Part shown: in pieces, positions 35,292 through 46,456 of the stretch
How the letters are laid out: each line of letters begins with the position of its first letter
Numbering within the stretch: the first letter of the stretch is position 1
Assembly (NCBI GenBank): GCA_024529925.1
Contig: JAFEUB010000314.1
Location: 405,001 to 469,000, forward strand
Reading direction: 5' to 3'
From: Ophthalmolycus amberensis
Lineage: Eukaryota; Chordata; Actinopteri; Perciformes; Zoarcidae
DNA: 64,000 bases
Program-made: the position numbers and the translations under genes
Notes under the pieces: model-generated
Seen by the model: only the letters and a program-made list of their open reading frames with translations
What the model was told of the DNA's origin: nothing
Databases searched by the model: none

Positions 35292-37649
35292 TTATCGTCC
35301 CCTAACTCCCCTGGCGTTGGTCACAGTCATAATTGTAGAGTTGGAAAAGGGCTCTTTAGTGACTGACAGGCGGCCTGTCCAATGGGAGCGTGGCAGGGTG
35401 TGAAGTGGCCCAACTGTTGTGTCCGCCTCATGCTCCTTTTCTGTTGGAAACACACAACTGGCTAAGTCATCGTGTAATTGTTTTATAAAAACCTCCATAA
35501 CGTATATAAATAAAGGGCTGAGCTACCTGTATCTAGTTGAGTTGTGTGTCCAGTGGGGCCACTGTTCTCCTCTCCGGTCTGTCCAGAGCAGTCATCAGAG
35601 TCACAGCATCCACACAGAGCATTGTCTCCCTCTGTGGCTCTCCAGCTGAATGACAGAGAAACATCCTGATAACACACCTCAGCTGTGCCCCACATGATCC
35701 AATACATCAGTGGACGTTATGAGCCGATACTGAAAGATCACGATGAACCGATTCAACAACTGAAGGGCACCAAACAGCCTAACCTGAATGTGGGTCTATG
35801 GAAGGAGCAGGCTTTATCACGGTGGCTGTGAGAGTTTGGTTTCAGAGTGGCCCTCATGTGGCAGCTGATGAACATCTAGAAGGAGAGAGACAAATGAATT
35901 TCATTTCAACAAAATCATAATTATCTTCAGGCCAAAGATTAGTTAAAAATGTGACAAATCTGACAAACAATACCCTTTAGATGCAAGAGGAATAGTAACA
36001 CAACAATCCCAAGATATTACACACACACAACATACTTTATGCTAAAATGGTGGCTCCGATTACAAGTATTAGAAATTCAGAAAGTATTGGACTGGCGGCT
36101 CCTGTCCAACGAGGAGTTGGTACCTGCTCCCAAGACTCCTGGTTGAAGTGGAAGGCTTGGACGCTGAAGCACAGTCTGTTCTCTTGCTTCCTGAAGAGGA
36201 ATTTAGATGAAGACCCCGGCAATACACTGTCCATTAGACATCTGCATCAGAGGAGCAACACATGCTGAAATGACTCCATGATAGAAGAGTACCCACTCCA
36301 ATCCTACATCCTGACAATGCTTTAATACTGACTATTGTCAGATTATTGTATAATGACTTCTTGTTGTTGTGTGAGTTTTTATGTGCTGAATTATCCACAA
36401 ATGAGTGTTATATTTATGAGTAACTCTTTTTTTTTGTTTTTAGTAAAAATGTACCCATGCTTGCTGATAAACTTGTAGCCGGGCAGGGAGAGAGGGTCCG
36501 GCTTCAGCGTGGCGACACAGTGGTCGACAAACAGAGCAAGAGGAGGGTGCAGCGGGGCCTCCACGCTGGCCTCCAAAAACACTGCTTCCCCCTGCTGATA
36601 CACCGAGGAACTACGCAGAGCGCTACAGTCATCTGCACGAGAACAAAGCTTTCATCAGTCACAATTTGATATGTTCCAGATAGAAACAATATCGCCACAT
36701 GTTGAGAGAAATCTTCCACTGATACAGTCCAGATGCATTGAGGTGTTTATTTCACCTGCCATGGTGCGAAGGGAGAAGCGCAGAAGGCCAAAGGCACTGA
36801 CTGTGGATGTCATGGGTTGCCAGGTTGGGGTTAGCGGTTCTCCATTCACTGTCTGCTTTCTGTGCTCACACAAAGATAAGGCACTGCTTATGCAATTACA
36901 AAGGGTTGATGAGTTACACTCCTGACTTTGTGCCTACTCTACACACAATAATATGGCAGACCCTGCCTTAGGCCTACCTCTTATAATGGCACTCAACAGG
37001 TATGATGACAGTAGTCGCCCCTCTAACTATCACACTGCCTGCAGAGGTGGGAACCACAGCACGAATCAGTACCAGCTGGTTGGAATACACCAGCCACTCA
37101 CCATGAACCTGGATGATGGCAATTAAGAAGAAATGCATCAAACCATGAATGACAAAAATACCTAAATTTGCCTGAGATCAATTTGTGCTTCAATATTGAG
37201 CTTTCCATGTCTGATAGATATTTGAAAAGTGTGTCTCTCTCTTTACACTAGGTTATCATCAGGCTAACTTTTTCTCTAGGCCTCTCATGTCCTGGCCTGT
37301 CCCCCTCTCTCGCCCCTTGTCTTACACTGGACTCAGTCCCACATTCTTGCAGCCCTGCAGAGATCACCATGTCAGAGTCAGACAGCGGTCCCTTTGCTTC
37401 GCAGGACCTCTGCTGCGTTGAGTTTGCTCCAAGTCGAAGATTCTCAGGTTTGAACGGAACACGTTTCTCCTCAAAAAACCGTCGCTTTACGGTTATTGTC
37501 ACCTCCACTTCTCCGCATTTTATTTCAAGTCCGACGCTTTCCCGAGTTCCTAGTTCTACATCACTTTTTTTCGCAAAGAAAACGCCGCACACAGACAGCA
37601 ACACTATGAATGAGGAGACTAATTGTGTATATTTTACCCGGGTAGCCAT
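35292..37649 (-). CDS. Zona pellucida sperm-binding protein 3-like (ZP domain, egg coat), eight exons
   Basis: Exons 5' to 3' on the minus strand: 37326-37649, 36978-37108, 36756-36859, 36455-36632, 36124-36241, 35784-35875, 35527-35645 and 35292-35440 (TAA). The phases join without a break to give 404 residues. A signal peptide (FIVLLSVCGVFFA) is followed by the ZP-N half (KCGEVEVTITVKRRFF, ECGTESS, GEWLVYSNQL, VECHYKR) and the ZP-C half (DDCSAL, ASVEAPLHPPLALFVDHCVA, GYKFISKHG, LCFSVQAFHF, FISCHMRAT). A C-terminal cluster, ATEGDNALCGCCDSDDC, matches the extra ZP3 cysteines. Eight exons is the vertebrate ZP3 plan. It would be a secreted matrix protein of the egg envelope. There is no C-terminal membrane helix, as in many fish egg-coat proteins. 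Sequons NST occur near residue 79 and near the C-terminus. Which of the several fish ZP3 paralogues it is cannot be decided here. Confidence 0.9.
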
Positions 37650-38332
37650 TTATCTTTCTTTTTTTTTAACAGCTACTGACTCATGGATTACCGTAAAATG
37701 AATTACAACCAGGTGTGTTGAGATGCGCTGCGCTCACGTGCACTGGATAGAGTTTATGCTATCTTCAAAGGCGGCTAAAAACATTGTAAATATCAAACAC
37801 CCGGAACAATAGATTGCATTGTAGGCTATGCTAAGCCACGACTTGAAACGACGAGGTATGTATTATTAATTATCTTATATGACGATACTGTATACAATCA
37901 TGACAACTAGTCCTTTTAATGAAAGCTAGTTTGCCGGTCATGTTGTGCTTCTTATTACTGCAGCTTTGTTCCACTTTGTTTCCAACGCCAACTGTTGTTC
38001 AGATTATTTAGTTTTTTAATGGAAACTGTAGGGTAAATATTTCATTGATGTTCCAAAATAAATTCCCTTTCGAACGACAAGCTATGGTTGTATTCGCAAG
38101 AATGAAACGGAGCTGACGAAAAGCTCCTGAAGGCACCACCGTCAGTGGGAACAATTCTAAGGCGGAACAACGTGTTCTCGCAAGTGAAGCGAAGGGACAG
38201 GTATTGCAGTTACACCAGAAGACTTCCGGATGGATAGTTCATGTTATGAAGTAACGAACTGCTGGAAGCACTTAAAACCAAATACAGTACGTTAAATGCA
38301 AAGTGTGTGCTCGGTAGAGAGAAATAGGACAA
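37650..38332. promoter_or_regulatory. Divergent intergenic region between zp3-like and ufsp1
   Basis: Only 683 bp separate the start codons of two divergently transcribed genes, so both promoters and 5' UTRs must lie here. No TATA box can be singled out with confidence. Confidence 0.5.
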
Positions 38333-39083
38333 ATGGATACAAATGTTGTGTTTGCGGGATCTGAGGAGATTGACTGGGGAGGAGGTAGAGCTGAAGACGG
38401 GAAGACTATGAACAAGACCAAAACCTTATCCAGTAATGTCCACACCGGTGTTCCTAATCCACTTACAGATCCTGTGAAATGTTCTCTGATAAAAGGAGAC
38501 TATCTCTACTTCCATTATGGCTGTGATGGACACGATGACAGGGGCTGGGGATGTGGATACCGCACCGTTCAGACAATGGCTTCCTGGCTTTCCCGTAACT
38601 GCTTTCCACTTAATGACAAACACCAAGCTCCACCAAGCCTCCCAGAAATCCAGCAAGCCCTGGTCACCATGGGGGACAAGCCGGGCTCGTTCTCGTGCTC
38701 CAGGGAGTGGATCGGAACATGTGAAGCCTCCCTGGTCCTTGACTGTTTCTACGACGTCCCCTGTAAATTGGTGCACGTCAGAGGTGGAGGGGCGGAGCTG
38801 GAGCACCGTCGCGGTGGAAGAGCTCCATCGGCACTTTGAGAAGCACGGATCTCCCGTCATGATGGGAGGGGACAGGGACAACTCCTCTAAGGGGGTAGTA
38901 GGGGTGTGCACTGGAGACAATGGCAGCTACTTGCTAATCGTGGACCCTCACTACTATGGAGGTCCGCTGGAGAAGACCGAGCTGCAGAAGCGGGGGTGGG
39001 TGGCGTGGAAAAGAGTGTCGTCTCTGGACCAGTCGTCATTTTATAATCTGTGTATGCCTCAGACTGCCAACAAGGGAACATAA
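38333..39083 (+). pseudogene. ufsp1: UFM1-specific protease 1 (UFSP1), with a single-base frameshift
   Basis: UFSP1 is a cysteine protease that matures UFM1 and can remove it from targets. The first frame (38333-38806, 158 residues) carries DYLYFHYGCDGHDDRGWGCG, with the catalytic Cys at residue 74 in GWGCGYRT, then IGTCEASLVLDCF and CKLVHVRGGGAEL. After GAGCAC the homology moves to another frame at 38808, giving VAVEELHRHFEKHGSPVMMGGD, then LLIVDPHYYGG with the catalytic DPH, ending at the stop 39081-39083. One extra C at about 38807 explains the shift; left unrepaired, the first frame ends at 38839 after 168 residues, before the DPH motif. Without the extra base the protein would be ~249 residues. 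It could be a real lesion, an allele or an assembly error. The single-exon plan matches mammalian UFSP1. Polyadenylation signal AATAAA at 39698-39703. Confidence 0.9.
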
Positions 39084-39697
39084 ACTAACCGACAGACATA
39101 TTTCTGTAACTTACAATTTCATGATTAATGGTGAAGACGAGCTATAGAAAGTGTCTTATTAGGTTTTCAGCATTTATAATGAGCTGCAATGCCATCCTGT
39201 GGATGAAATCAATGATGACAACGTATTTGAAGAACATTGTGATAAAAGAACTTGGAACAATTTCTCCATTATTGCTCTTCATTTTTAAAATGGAATTTAT
39301 CATAAATTCAATTTCCCTCGATGGTTTCTTTTGTAGCTTCAAAAGTAAATTGCTTTAGTTTGTATTCATTTTCAAATTGCAATTTAAGGTCAATCATCAA
39401 GTCTGGATTAGGATTTAGATTGGACATGATTGTTGTCGTGAGAGTGATTGTAGCACTTATACTATCAATATCATCGCTACTATTAATACGAAAGATAATT
39501 CACCTTCTGCATTGCAAATGTCTGGATTTTATTTGCCTTTTATTTTGACAATCAATTAATCAAGTCATTTTTCAACCAAATATACTTTGATTCTATGGTT
39601 CCAGCTTCTCAAATATGAAGATTTGTTGCTTTTCTTTGTCTTAATTGATGGTAAACTGAATATATTTGACATGTAGACCTAACGCTTAGTCGAGAAT

Positions 39698-39773
39698 AAT
39701 AAAGAGGAATCTAAATGAAAATAATCCTTATTTGGACTTCAGACACAGACTCTAATCAATTCCACATTTTATT
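39698..39773. terminator. Facing polyadenylation signals of ufsp1 (+) and the first endod1-like gene (-)
   Basis: AATAAA on the plus strand at 39698-39703 and on the minus strand at 39768-39773 (TTTATT). The two convergent genes end within about 70 bp of each other. Confidence 0.6.
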
Positions 39774-39904
39774 GCTTGCAATATTGATTTAGATTTGACA
39801 ACACATCTTAGATCCGTGTATGCTTTGAGTGTAAGAACCCTGTACCTCTCCGCAGTGTTAAAGTACATTTCTAACACTTGAACTACAAGAAAGATCACTT
39901 CATC

Positions 39905-41249
39905 TCAGTTATCTGGCACACAATCACTGTAGAATATCTGGAAGTTCTTATCCACATCCATCCTCCCCTTGAGAAATTTCTCCAGGTTCTTGAGAGGAAC
40001 TTCCACCATGTGGTTGTTGACGCGGTCGTTCAGCCCGTAAGCTGCGAACACGGGGAACTTGTAGCGCACGAAGTACGGCGCGTTTTGGTCAAACTCCACG
40101 CAGCAGTAGGCCGACCACACGTACTCCGGCACGGCCACCCTGTCCAGGTTGTTGCGACGGATCGTGTGCCCGGTGGTGGTGACCCCGGTGACCACAAAGG
40201 CTTTGCCGCGGCAGTAGTTGTTGAGACGTTTGCGGATGAGGTCCTGGTGTTCGGCCCAGGGCCCTATGTTGAACTCCCTGATCTGGGGCACCACGTTGGT
40301 CAGGCTGTAGGTGGAGGCTTTGTCCAGAGGGTCGGCCTGATGCTCGTCAGGGTTCAGCTGGCCACGTTCGTACTGAACCACATCAGCGTAGTCCTCCAGG
40401 ACTGCCTGGGTGTCCTCGAAGTTCATGTGCATGCTTGAAGATTGGGGGAAGGACTCCATGTTACTGCTGCTCTTCTCTGAGGCCAGCTAGAGCGAGACAA
40501 GGAGAGGCACAACATGGCTGGAATTTAGTAGACTGTTTTATTACTTCTGACAGTTAGAGCAGAAAATATTTGTTCATTTGTAAGTCATAGACTTTTTACA
40601 TTCTGACAATTTGCCACATTCACAATAAAGATTTGCAAATTATACATTTGAATACATACCAGAGCATAAATGGTCAAGGCTACACTATCTCATTGAAATA
40701 CTATTCATCGCCAATAAAGCAGCTTATCTCAAGCTCACTTTGATGCCAGTAGCAACAGTAATATAGTTACCACAGCTCTCTAAACTACTTCTTAGGTGTA
40801 AATATATGAAATATTTGCCTATTATATGGCACAATAAAATGTAGTATACATTGCAAAAACAATGGATTTGGATTGGAGCTCTGACTTATAGTTGACTAAC
40901 ATTTGGAGCTTGACAGAACACTCACCTGGGGCTCAAACATCCAGGGGAAGTCCACCTTCTTCTCCCCGTCTGACTTCTTGAATGTATAGGCAGAATAGAT
41001 GGGGATGTGTCTGTGGGGGTCGTACAGGGTGACGTAGCGGGGTTTGTCCTCGTACCTCTGGCAGATCTTGGCGAAGGAGTTGCTGAGGTAGCCTCTGGGC
41101 GGGGTGCCCATGTAGAGGGAGTCCTTGCAGCGCTCCACATGGTTGAAGTCCCCCACCACTCCGGCCCGAGCCCCCCGTAGCAACGCGCAGGTCAGCACGG
41201 CCATGACAGCCGCCAGGGGGGAGACACAGTTTCCTGATGCAGGTGTCAT
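39905..41249 (-). CDS. ENDOD1-like secreted nuclease-fold protein, copy A
   Basis: Two exons: 40926-41249 (ATG at 41249; the codon before it is GTG) and 39905-40486 (TGA), joined in phase 0 after EPQ, giving 301 residues. A hydrophobic leader (AAVMAVLTCALLRGARA) is a probable signal peptide. The endonuclease domain-containing 1 / DNA-RNA non-specific endonuclease family is recognised by CKDSLYMGTPPRG, ICQRYEDKPRYVTLYD, IPIYSAYTFKKSDG, YERGQLNPDEHQ, STYSLTNVVPQIREFNIGPW, VVTGVT and WSAYCCVEFD. The catalytic-motif position usually DRGH is ERGQ here, so the general-base His is missing, while the FN metal-ligand Asn after VVPQ is kept. This copy is convergent with ufsp1 and heads a three-gene tandem cluster. 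Family calls are firm; catalytic loss is inference. Confidence 0.92.
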
Positions 41250-42264
41250 CACCGAAGCTCTCTTTCTCCTCGATCTTTTTTTTGTCCTTTTAGACCTCTA
41301 CACCACTGCAAACCCGCTACGGCCTGACAAGTACAGCCTCTATCCCAGCTCTGTCAACATTTCCCTTCTTACCTCATCTGTACTTCCAGCAAACTGGCCT
41401 CCCATTGTGAAGTCCTTTCCATATATTCAAAGCTCCACGAGTGTCGTAGCAGTAATTCAAAAGCAGTGAATGTTATCAATCATGGAGAGCAGTTTATGAC
41501 TGTGAACAGCAGAGGTGGGGAAAAATGACACTGACTTTATTCTCTTGCAGTAAAAATGAGACCTTTCGTTCCAGTTGTACGTTTGGCATTCAGGCTGTAT
41601 CGGACGTGGTGTTCACTCGCATGTCTCCCACAGCAGATGTCATTGTAATGTATATGCAGATGTCTGCACCGCCTCTGTGCAGGCGTCTGTCTCAGCTCCG
41701 TCACAGCTCTTTCTCACGGCCGTAACCGCGACTTTAAGCGTTTATTTAATGAATCTCCCTCACTGTGTCTCTGGCAGCGATGCACTCAGCTGTGCTATGA
41801 CGTGTGGCCCCTACCGGTCAGGGGCCGGTTAATAGTAGTGAGCGAGGCGTTAACAGGCTATAACGGACAATAAAAGGTGTTTTGCAGCCATACATTATTT
41901 AGCAGTTTGCAGCAGCAGTATGTGAGATGTGGACAAACACAGAGACACTCGCTGACTGATCTCATGATCCTCCTGGCGGAGATACAAATGCAGATCAGAC
42001 ACTGAATGTGAATCCCTGTGTCAGACAAGAGAAGGAGATCTGACCCACTAGCTTTAGATTGTAGTTTATTTACACACATGTAAAGCAGCCGTCTGTCTCA
42101 GCTCTGGCCTTTAAGTCCACCTTCACCCACTATGAATACCAATGAGTCAAGGATCAAGTCTGGTAAATGTCATACGACAACAACAGCAGTGACCCCATGA
42201 AAGTTGTTAGTTCAGTTATAATGCTGGTGATTGTTTCATGTAGGGCAGTAAGAAAGAGACACTA

Positions 42265-42273
<9 letters not shown>

Positions 42274-42320
<47 letters not shown>
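42274..42320. repeat. (TA)n microsatellite
   Basis: A pure alternating TA run of about 46 bp between endod1-like copies A and B, preceded by TTTA repeats. Confidence 0.95.
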
Positions 42321-42322
<2 letters not shown>

Positions 42323-42462
42323 GTGAGAAGTATGAAATTATTATAGAGTAGGTTTACCATTTTCATTTTAATGTGTTACTTTTGTAAGTGATCATGACAA
42401 ATGGATGTAATATCACAGAAAAAATAAAGCGTCAGAGACAGTTTAATTATAGTGCGCAATGT

Positions 42463-42468
42463 TTTATT
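42463..42468 (-). terminator. Candidate polyadenylation signal of endod1-like copy B
   Basis: TTTATT on the plus strand (AATAAA on the minus strand), about 430 bp past the copy B stop codon. Confidence 0.5.
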
Positions 42469-42901
42469 ACCACAGATTAGACAAAGCAGGTACAGTACGT
42501 TTATGTTGCATTTTCAGTGAGTTCATTTTTTTTTCTAAATGAAGGGTTCAAAGTACAAGAGGAGCACTGCTAAACAACTCAGTCTCTGAGTTTGTAAAGT
42601 TACCAGTGAAGCAGATTCCATGTTCCAGCAGGAGAAGCACGGCTGTGAATAATAGAATGAATCATGGCTCAATACCATTTAGCTGCTTCTGCATCAGTGT
42701 TCTGGTACTTTGCATGCTGGCTCCCTGTCACTGTCATGGCTGACTGGGACACTTGAGCAGAACCATTAACGTTACGCCTGTGCTTTTCTTATTATGACAA
42801 GTCAAAAAAAGCCCTATTAAAGAAGAAGAAAAACAGAACGTTGCCCAAGATAGTTAAGGCAAAATGGCACATAGCTGCCTTGTCGCTAAATATTTGACTA
42901 T

Positions 42902-43958
42902 TTAGTTTTTACTGGACCCCGGTGGGACGCAGTCACCCACAAAGATCTGAAAGTTCTGGCCTACAAAGGTTGTCTTCTTGAGGAACTCCTTCAGCTTCTG
43001 GACGGAGATCTCCACCACCTCGTTGTTCTCCTCCTCATTCAGCCCATAGTGAGCAAAAGATGGGAACTTGTAGCGCTCGTTATAAGGAGCGTTGTGGTCG
43101 TAGTCCACGCAGCAGTAGGCGGACCACAAGTACGCGGGGACTGCTACGCGGTTGATGTTCTCCCGGCGGATCATGTTCCCCGAGGTGGTGATGCCTGTGA
43201 CGACGTAAGCTGTACCGTGGCAGTAGTTGTTGAGCCGTTTGCGGATGACGTGCTCCTGTTTGTTCCACACTCTGTTGGTGAAGTCGGGCACCATGGGCAC
43301 CACGTTGGTGAGGGTGTAGGTGGAGGCCTTGTCGTCGGGGTCGTCCTGATGCTCGTCCGGGTTGAGGCTGCCGCGCTCGTAAAGGATGGCGTTCGTGTAG
43401 TCGTCCAGAACGGCTTGGGCATCTTCAAAATTCATGTGCATGTAACCACGCGGGAAGGGCTGCATCTCTTCTGTATCAGAGGATGTGGAGAGCTGTGTGG
43501 GACAGACAGACAGAGCCCGTGAGATGATGAGGATAGGATGGTAGAATGTGGTCACACAACATCTGCATGAGTTTCTTTTTTAATTTGGAAAAACAATTAC
43601 AGCATGCTGCTCATGTTAAAAGCCTTTTTTAGCACTTTGTGTTCAACAGTGTGTTCTTCCTTACCTGCGGTTCATACATCCATGGGACATCCACGCATTT
43701 CTCCCCATCTGAGCGTTTGAAAGTGTACGCAGAGTACACGGGTATGTGGTCCACAGTGTTGAACAGTGTCATGTAGCGTGGCCTCTTGTTGTAACGTTGG
43801 CAAATGAACTGGAGGGAGGGGTGCTCCAGCCCGGTCGGCGGTGTTCCCATGTAGAGGAATGCTCTGCACTCTGGAGACGGCTCTTTTTCCACTCTGCCTC
43901 TTACCGCTGATGTTATTAATGAGTAGACAAGCGGGAAGGTCTGAGCCCACAATGCCAT
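42902..43958 (-). CDS. ENDOD1-like secreted nuclease-fold protein, copy B
   Basis: Two exons: 43665-43958 (ATG at 43958) and 42902-43492 (TAA), phase 0 after EPQ, giving 294 residues. The N-terminus (MALWAQTFPLVYSLITSAV) suits a signal peptide. Family motifs: CRAFLYMGTPPTG, ICQRYNKRPRYMTLFN, IPVYSAYTFKRSDG, YERGSLNPDEHQ, STYTLTNVVPMVPDF, RKRLNNYCHGTAYVVTGIT, LWSAYCCVDYD. The DRGH position reads ERGS, and the following FNxGxW block of family members reads FTNRVW, so both the base His and the usual metal-ligand Asn are changed. The gene has the same exon plan as copies A and C and probably arose by tandem duplication. Its C-terminus ends shortly after GDCVPPG, like copy A. Confidence 0.92.
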
Positions 43959-45563
43959 CGTCGGGAGAGCTTTGATAAACTCTGGTGAAAGCTGTCCAAA
44001 TTGACGTTGAGTGTGTTTCTGCGAGCTGCTACGAATGATTGAACGTGTCTCTCGAGCTGCCCATGGAGCTCAGGTTTCACGCTCTGTAATCAGGACTCAA
44101 TATGCAAAGCAATGCACTTCTTACACCTCAGCAGATCCACCCACAGCTAGAGGAACAGCGACATCAGGTAGCCTACAGCAGAGACATCCTGTTTTTCTCA
44201 TGGGGGGGAAAGGTCATGTTACCAGTCAACCAAAACTCAAATACACTAAATTATAAATATTTCAAATTCTACTCAAGTTCCAAGGCTTTTCAAAGATTAT
44301 CATGTAATTTATATCATGCTGAATTACATTATTTTAAATGTTTGATTTCAATATTTCATTATAAATGTGATATAGCTTTAATGAGCACTGGAATATGCAG
44401 TATGTCTATGTTTGAATTGAGGGAATAGGATATAAGGACAGGTTATGTTGGAGTGCAGTAACGTATTCTTGAGTTCACTGTGCCTTGGCTGATGTTATTG
44501 AGCTGAGAGCATGTACCTTGTATAGACAGCAGCCTCGAGTGTGTTGAGCATCAGTATCCAGGGTGGAGGTGGAGGTGTTGCCCACTGAGCTGGACTGGTG
44601 TGTTTGTCAGGGTTCAGCTGGCCCCACATAGCATTTGACTAAACTGCAACAGTGAAGCCATTGTGCAGCCGTTAGATTGCTTAGAGGGGTATGAACCTGT
44701 CCAAAGGTTCTCGTCTCTGTCGCCTGTTATTATAAAAGCTTTTGGGTTACACATTTCAAATGAACGCCTCCCCAAAAAGTACAACATGCAATGTAACTAT
44801 AAAGACATCTGGAGAAATTAATTAGTGTAACGTTATTTTACAGGGTTACTAATACGGGATGATTTCACAACAAAATAGGGGATGAGTGACATGAAATTGT
44901 CTGGGGAACACTATCCATAGGCAGTGCACTCTGAACCACATTACATATTATGCATGTTTGCAACTCTTTTTTAAATTTTATTTTATTCATGTCTTTTTTT
45001 TTACAGATGTGTCATTCATCTCAAACATTGTCAGTAATCAATATATACAACTGAAGCAAAGATAGTCAAAGCATATCCACAGTAAAAGTTCTAAATTATA
45101 GCATGTTCTAAATAGAATTTATACATAATCCATTCACAAACAGGAACTGTAATGTAACCAACATATTTTAAACACTCCAATGTCATGCATGGAGGTGCAG
45201 GGTATGGTGGACTACTGAAGGCCAGACAATTCTTACATCATTTATTTAGCTGTCTCTTTGTAAGGCATTGCTATAGGCCTATGTACTTTTATTGTTTGTG
45301 TTTGTCTTTTTATGTATACTGCATATACTGTGCATTTTTGTTGTTTTATCTTATATATATATTCTATATTCTGATATTTTAATTTGTCCTACTCTGTTAT
45401 TCTATTGTGCATTTAATTTAATTTAATTACTTCATATTTTTGGTTACTCTGCTACTTTGCTAATTGGTGTGTCTTGCTGCTGTAACATACAAATTTCCCC
45501 CTGGGGATAAATAAAGTACATATCTATCTATTTGTCTCTATGGACCCTGAGTCTGAAATCAAG

Positions 45564-45636
<73 letters not shown>

Positions 45637-46418
45637 TGCATTCACTGTTCATTCATGTTCAAGCATATGAGCTAAACTCCCCATAAAGATAATGTTTTGG
45701 CTCTTGCCTGTTTGATTTAGCATCTTTTTCCACGCACACTATACCTCACTTGTTAGTAAATACTTCTCATCCGACAGTATTGTCTTATTTTAAAAGTGAA
45801 ATATTTCAGCTTCATTTGTTCAGCACTGCCATATCTACAGTACAGGCAAATTATACCTAGACTAAGGCCTAATCTGAGTTAGCCAACATGTGGTGGAGTT
45901 GTTTCTCTTTTGAAATGCACATGGATTAGAGTTGCATGATGGGAAATGTAGGATGTAGAGTTCTTGGGGATTGGTTGGTATTTGACAGTCAATTCAGGAT
46001 ACCTGTCGCTCTGCTGCTTTTATTTTTATTTTCCTGTTTCTCACAGATCCCCCGACTCCATGGACGTGTGGTTGTAGTGCGCACCTTTTAATGTGCATTT
46101 ACACACAATTTGCTTTGTTGATGCTAATTGGTCAACTGTAACATGGTCCATTCAATTAATCTGAATCCAAACCTGCCAAATGAAGAGCCAGGTTAGTCAT
46201 GAAATTATTTTTTCCCTCCTTAATTAATATAATTCCCATTTTAATTCAGCGGTAAGTACGTCAACAAAGCAAAGCTCGGACTACAACACACACACAGAGG
46301 AAGGGCGACTTCATTCTCTGCTCAGGTCGACATTACGCCACTAAATCTTTACTTGGCTAATAGTTTGCTTATGTTGTAATTTTCGAATTCAGCACCTTTA
46401 ACACTGCCTCAACTATAG
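43959..46418. other. Intergenic region between endod1-like copies B and C
   Basis: About 2.5 kb without a supported exon. It contains the LINE-tail and (TATC)n feature at 45490-45637. Other open frames are short and not conserved with neighbouring genes. Confidence 0.5.
45490..45637 (+). mobile_element. Fish LINE 3' tail followed by (TATC)n
   Basis: AAATTTCCCCCTGGGGATAA followed by ATAAAGTA and TATCTATC units is the 3' end style of Rex/RTE-like fish LINEs or their SINE partners (TTTCCCC...GGGGATAAATAAAGT then a short tandem tail). A pure TATC run of about 73 bp follows at 45564-45637. Only the tail can be supported; the 5' extent is unclear. Confidence 0.6.
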
Positions 46419-46424
46419 TTTATT
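46419..46424 (-). terminator. Candidate polyadenylation signal of endod1-like copy C
   Basis: TTTATT on the plus strand, AATAAA on the minus strand, only ~33 bp past the copy C stop codon. Confidence 0.5.
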
Positions 46425-46456
46425 TGAGTTAGACCTGTTTGTACAGTAGGTAGGCT

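Noticed and set aside
41250..41252. GTG as start codon for endod1-like copy A (and GTG/GCG upstream of copy C)
   Set aside because: An ATG follows directly in frame (41249 and 48156), with a good hydrophobic leader after it; GTG starts are not expected in vertebrates.
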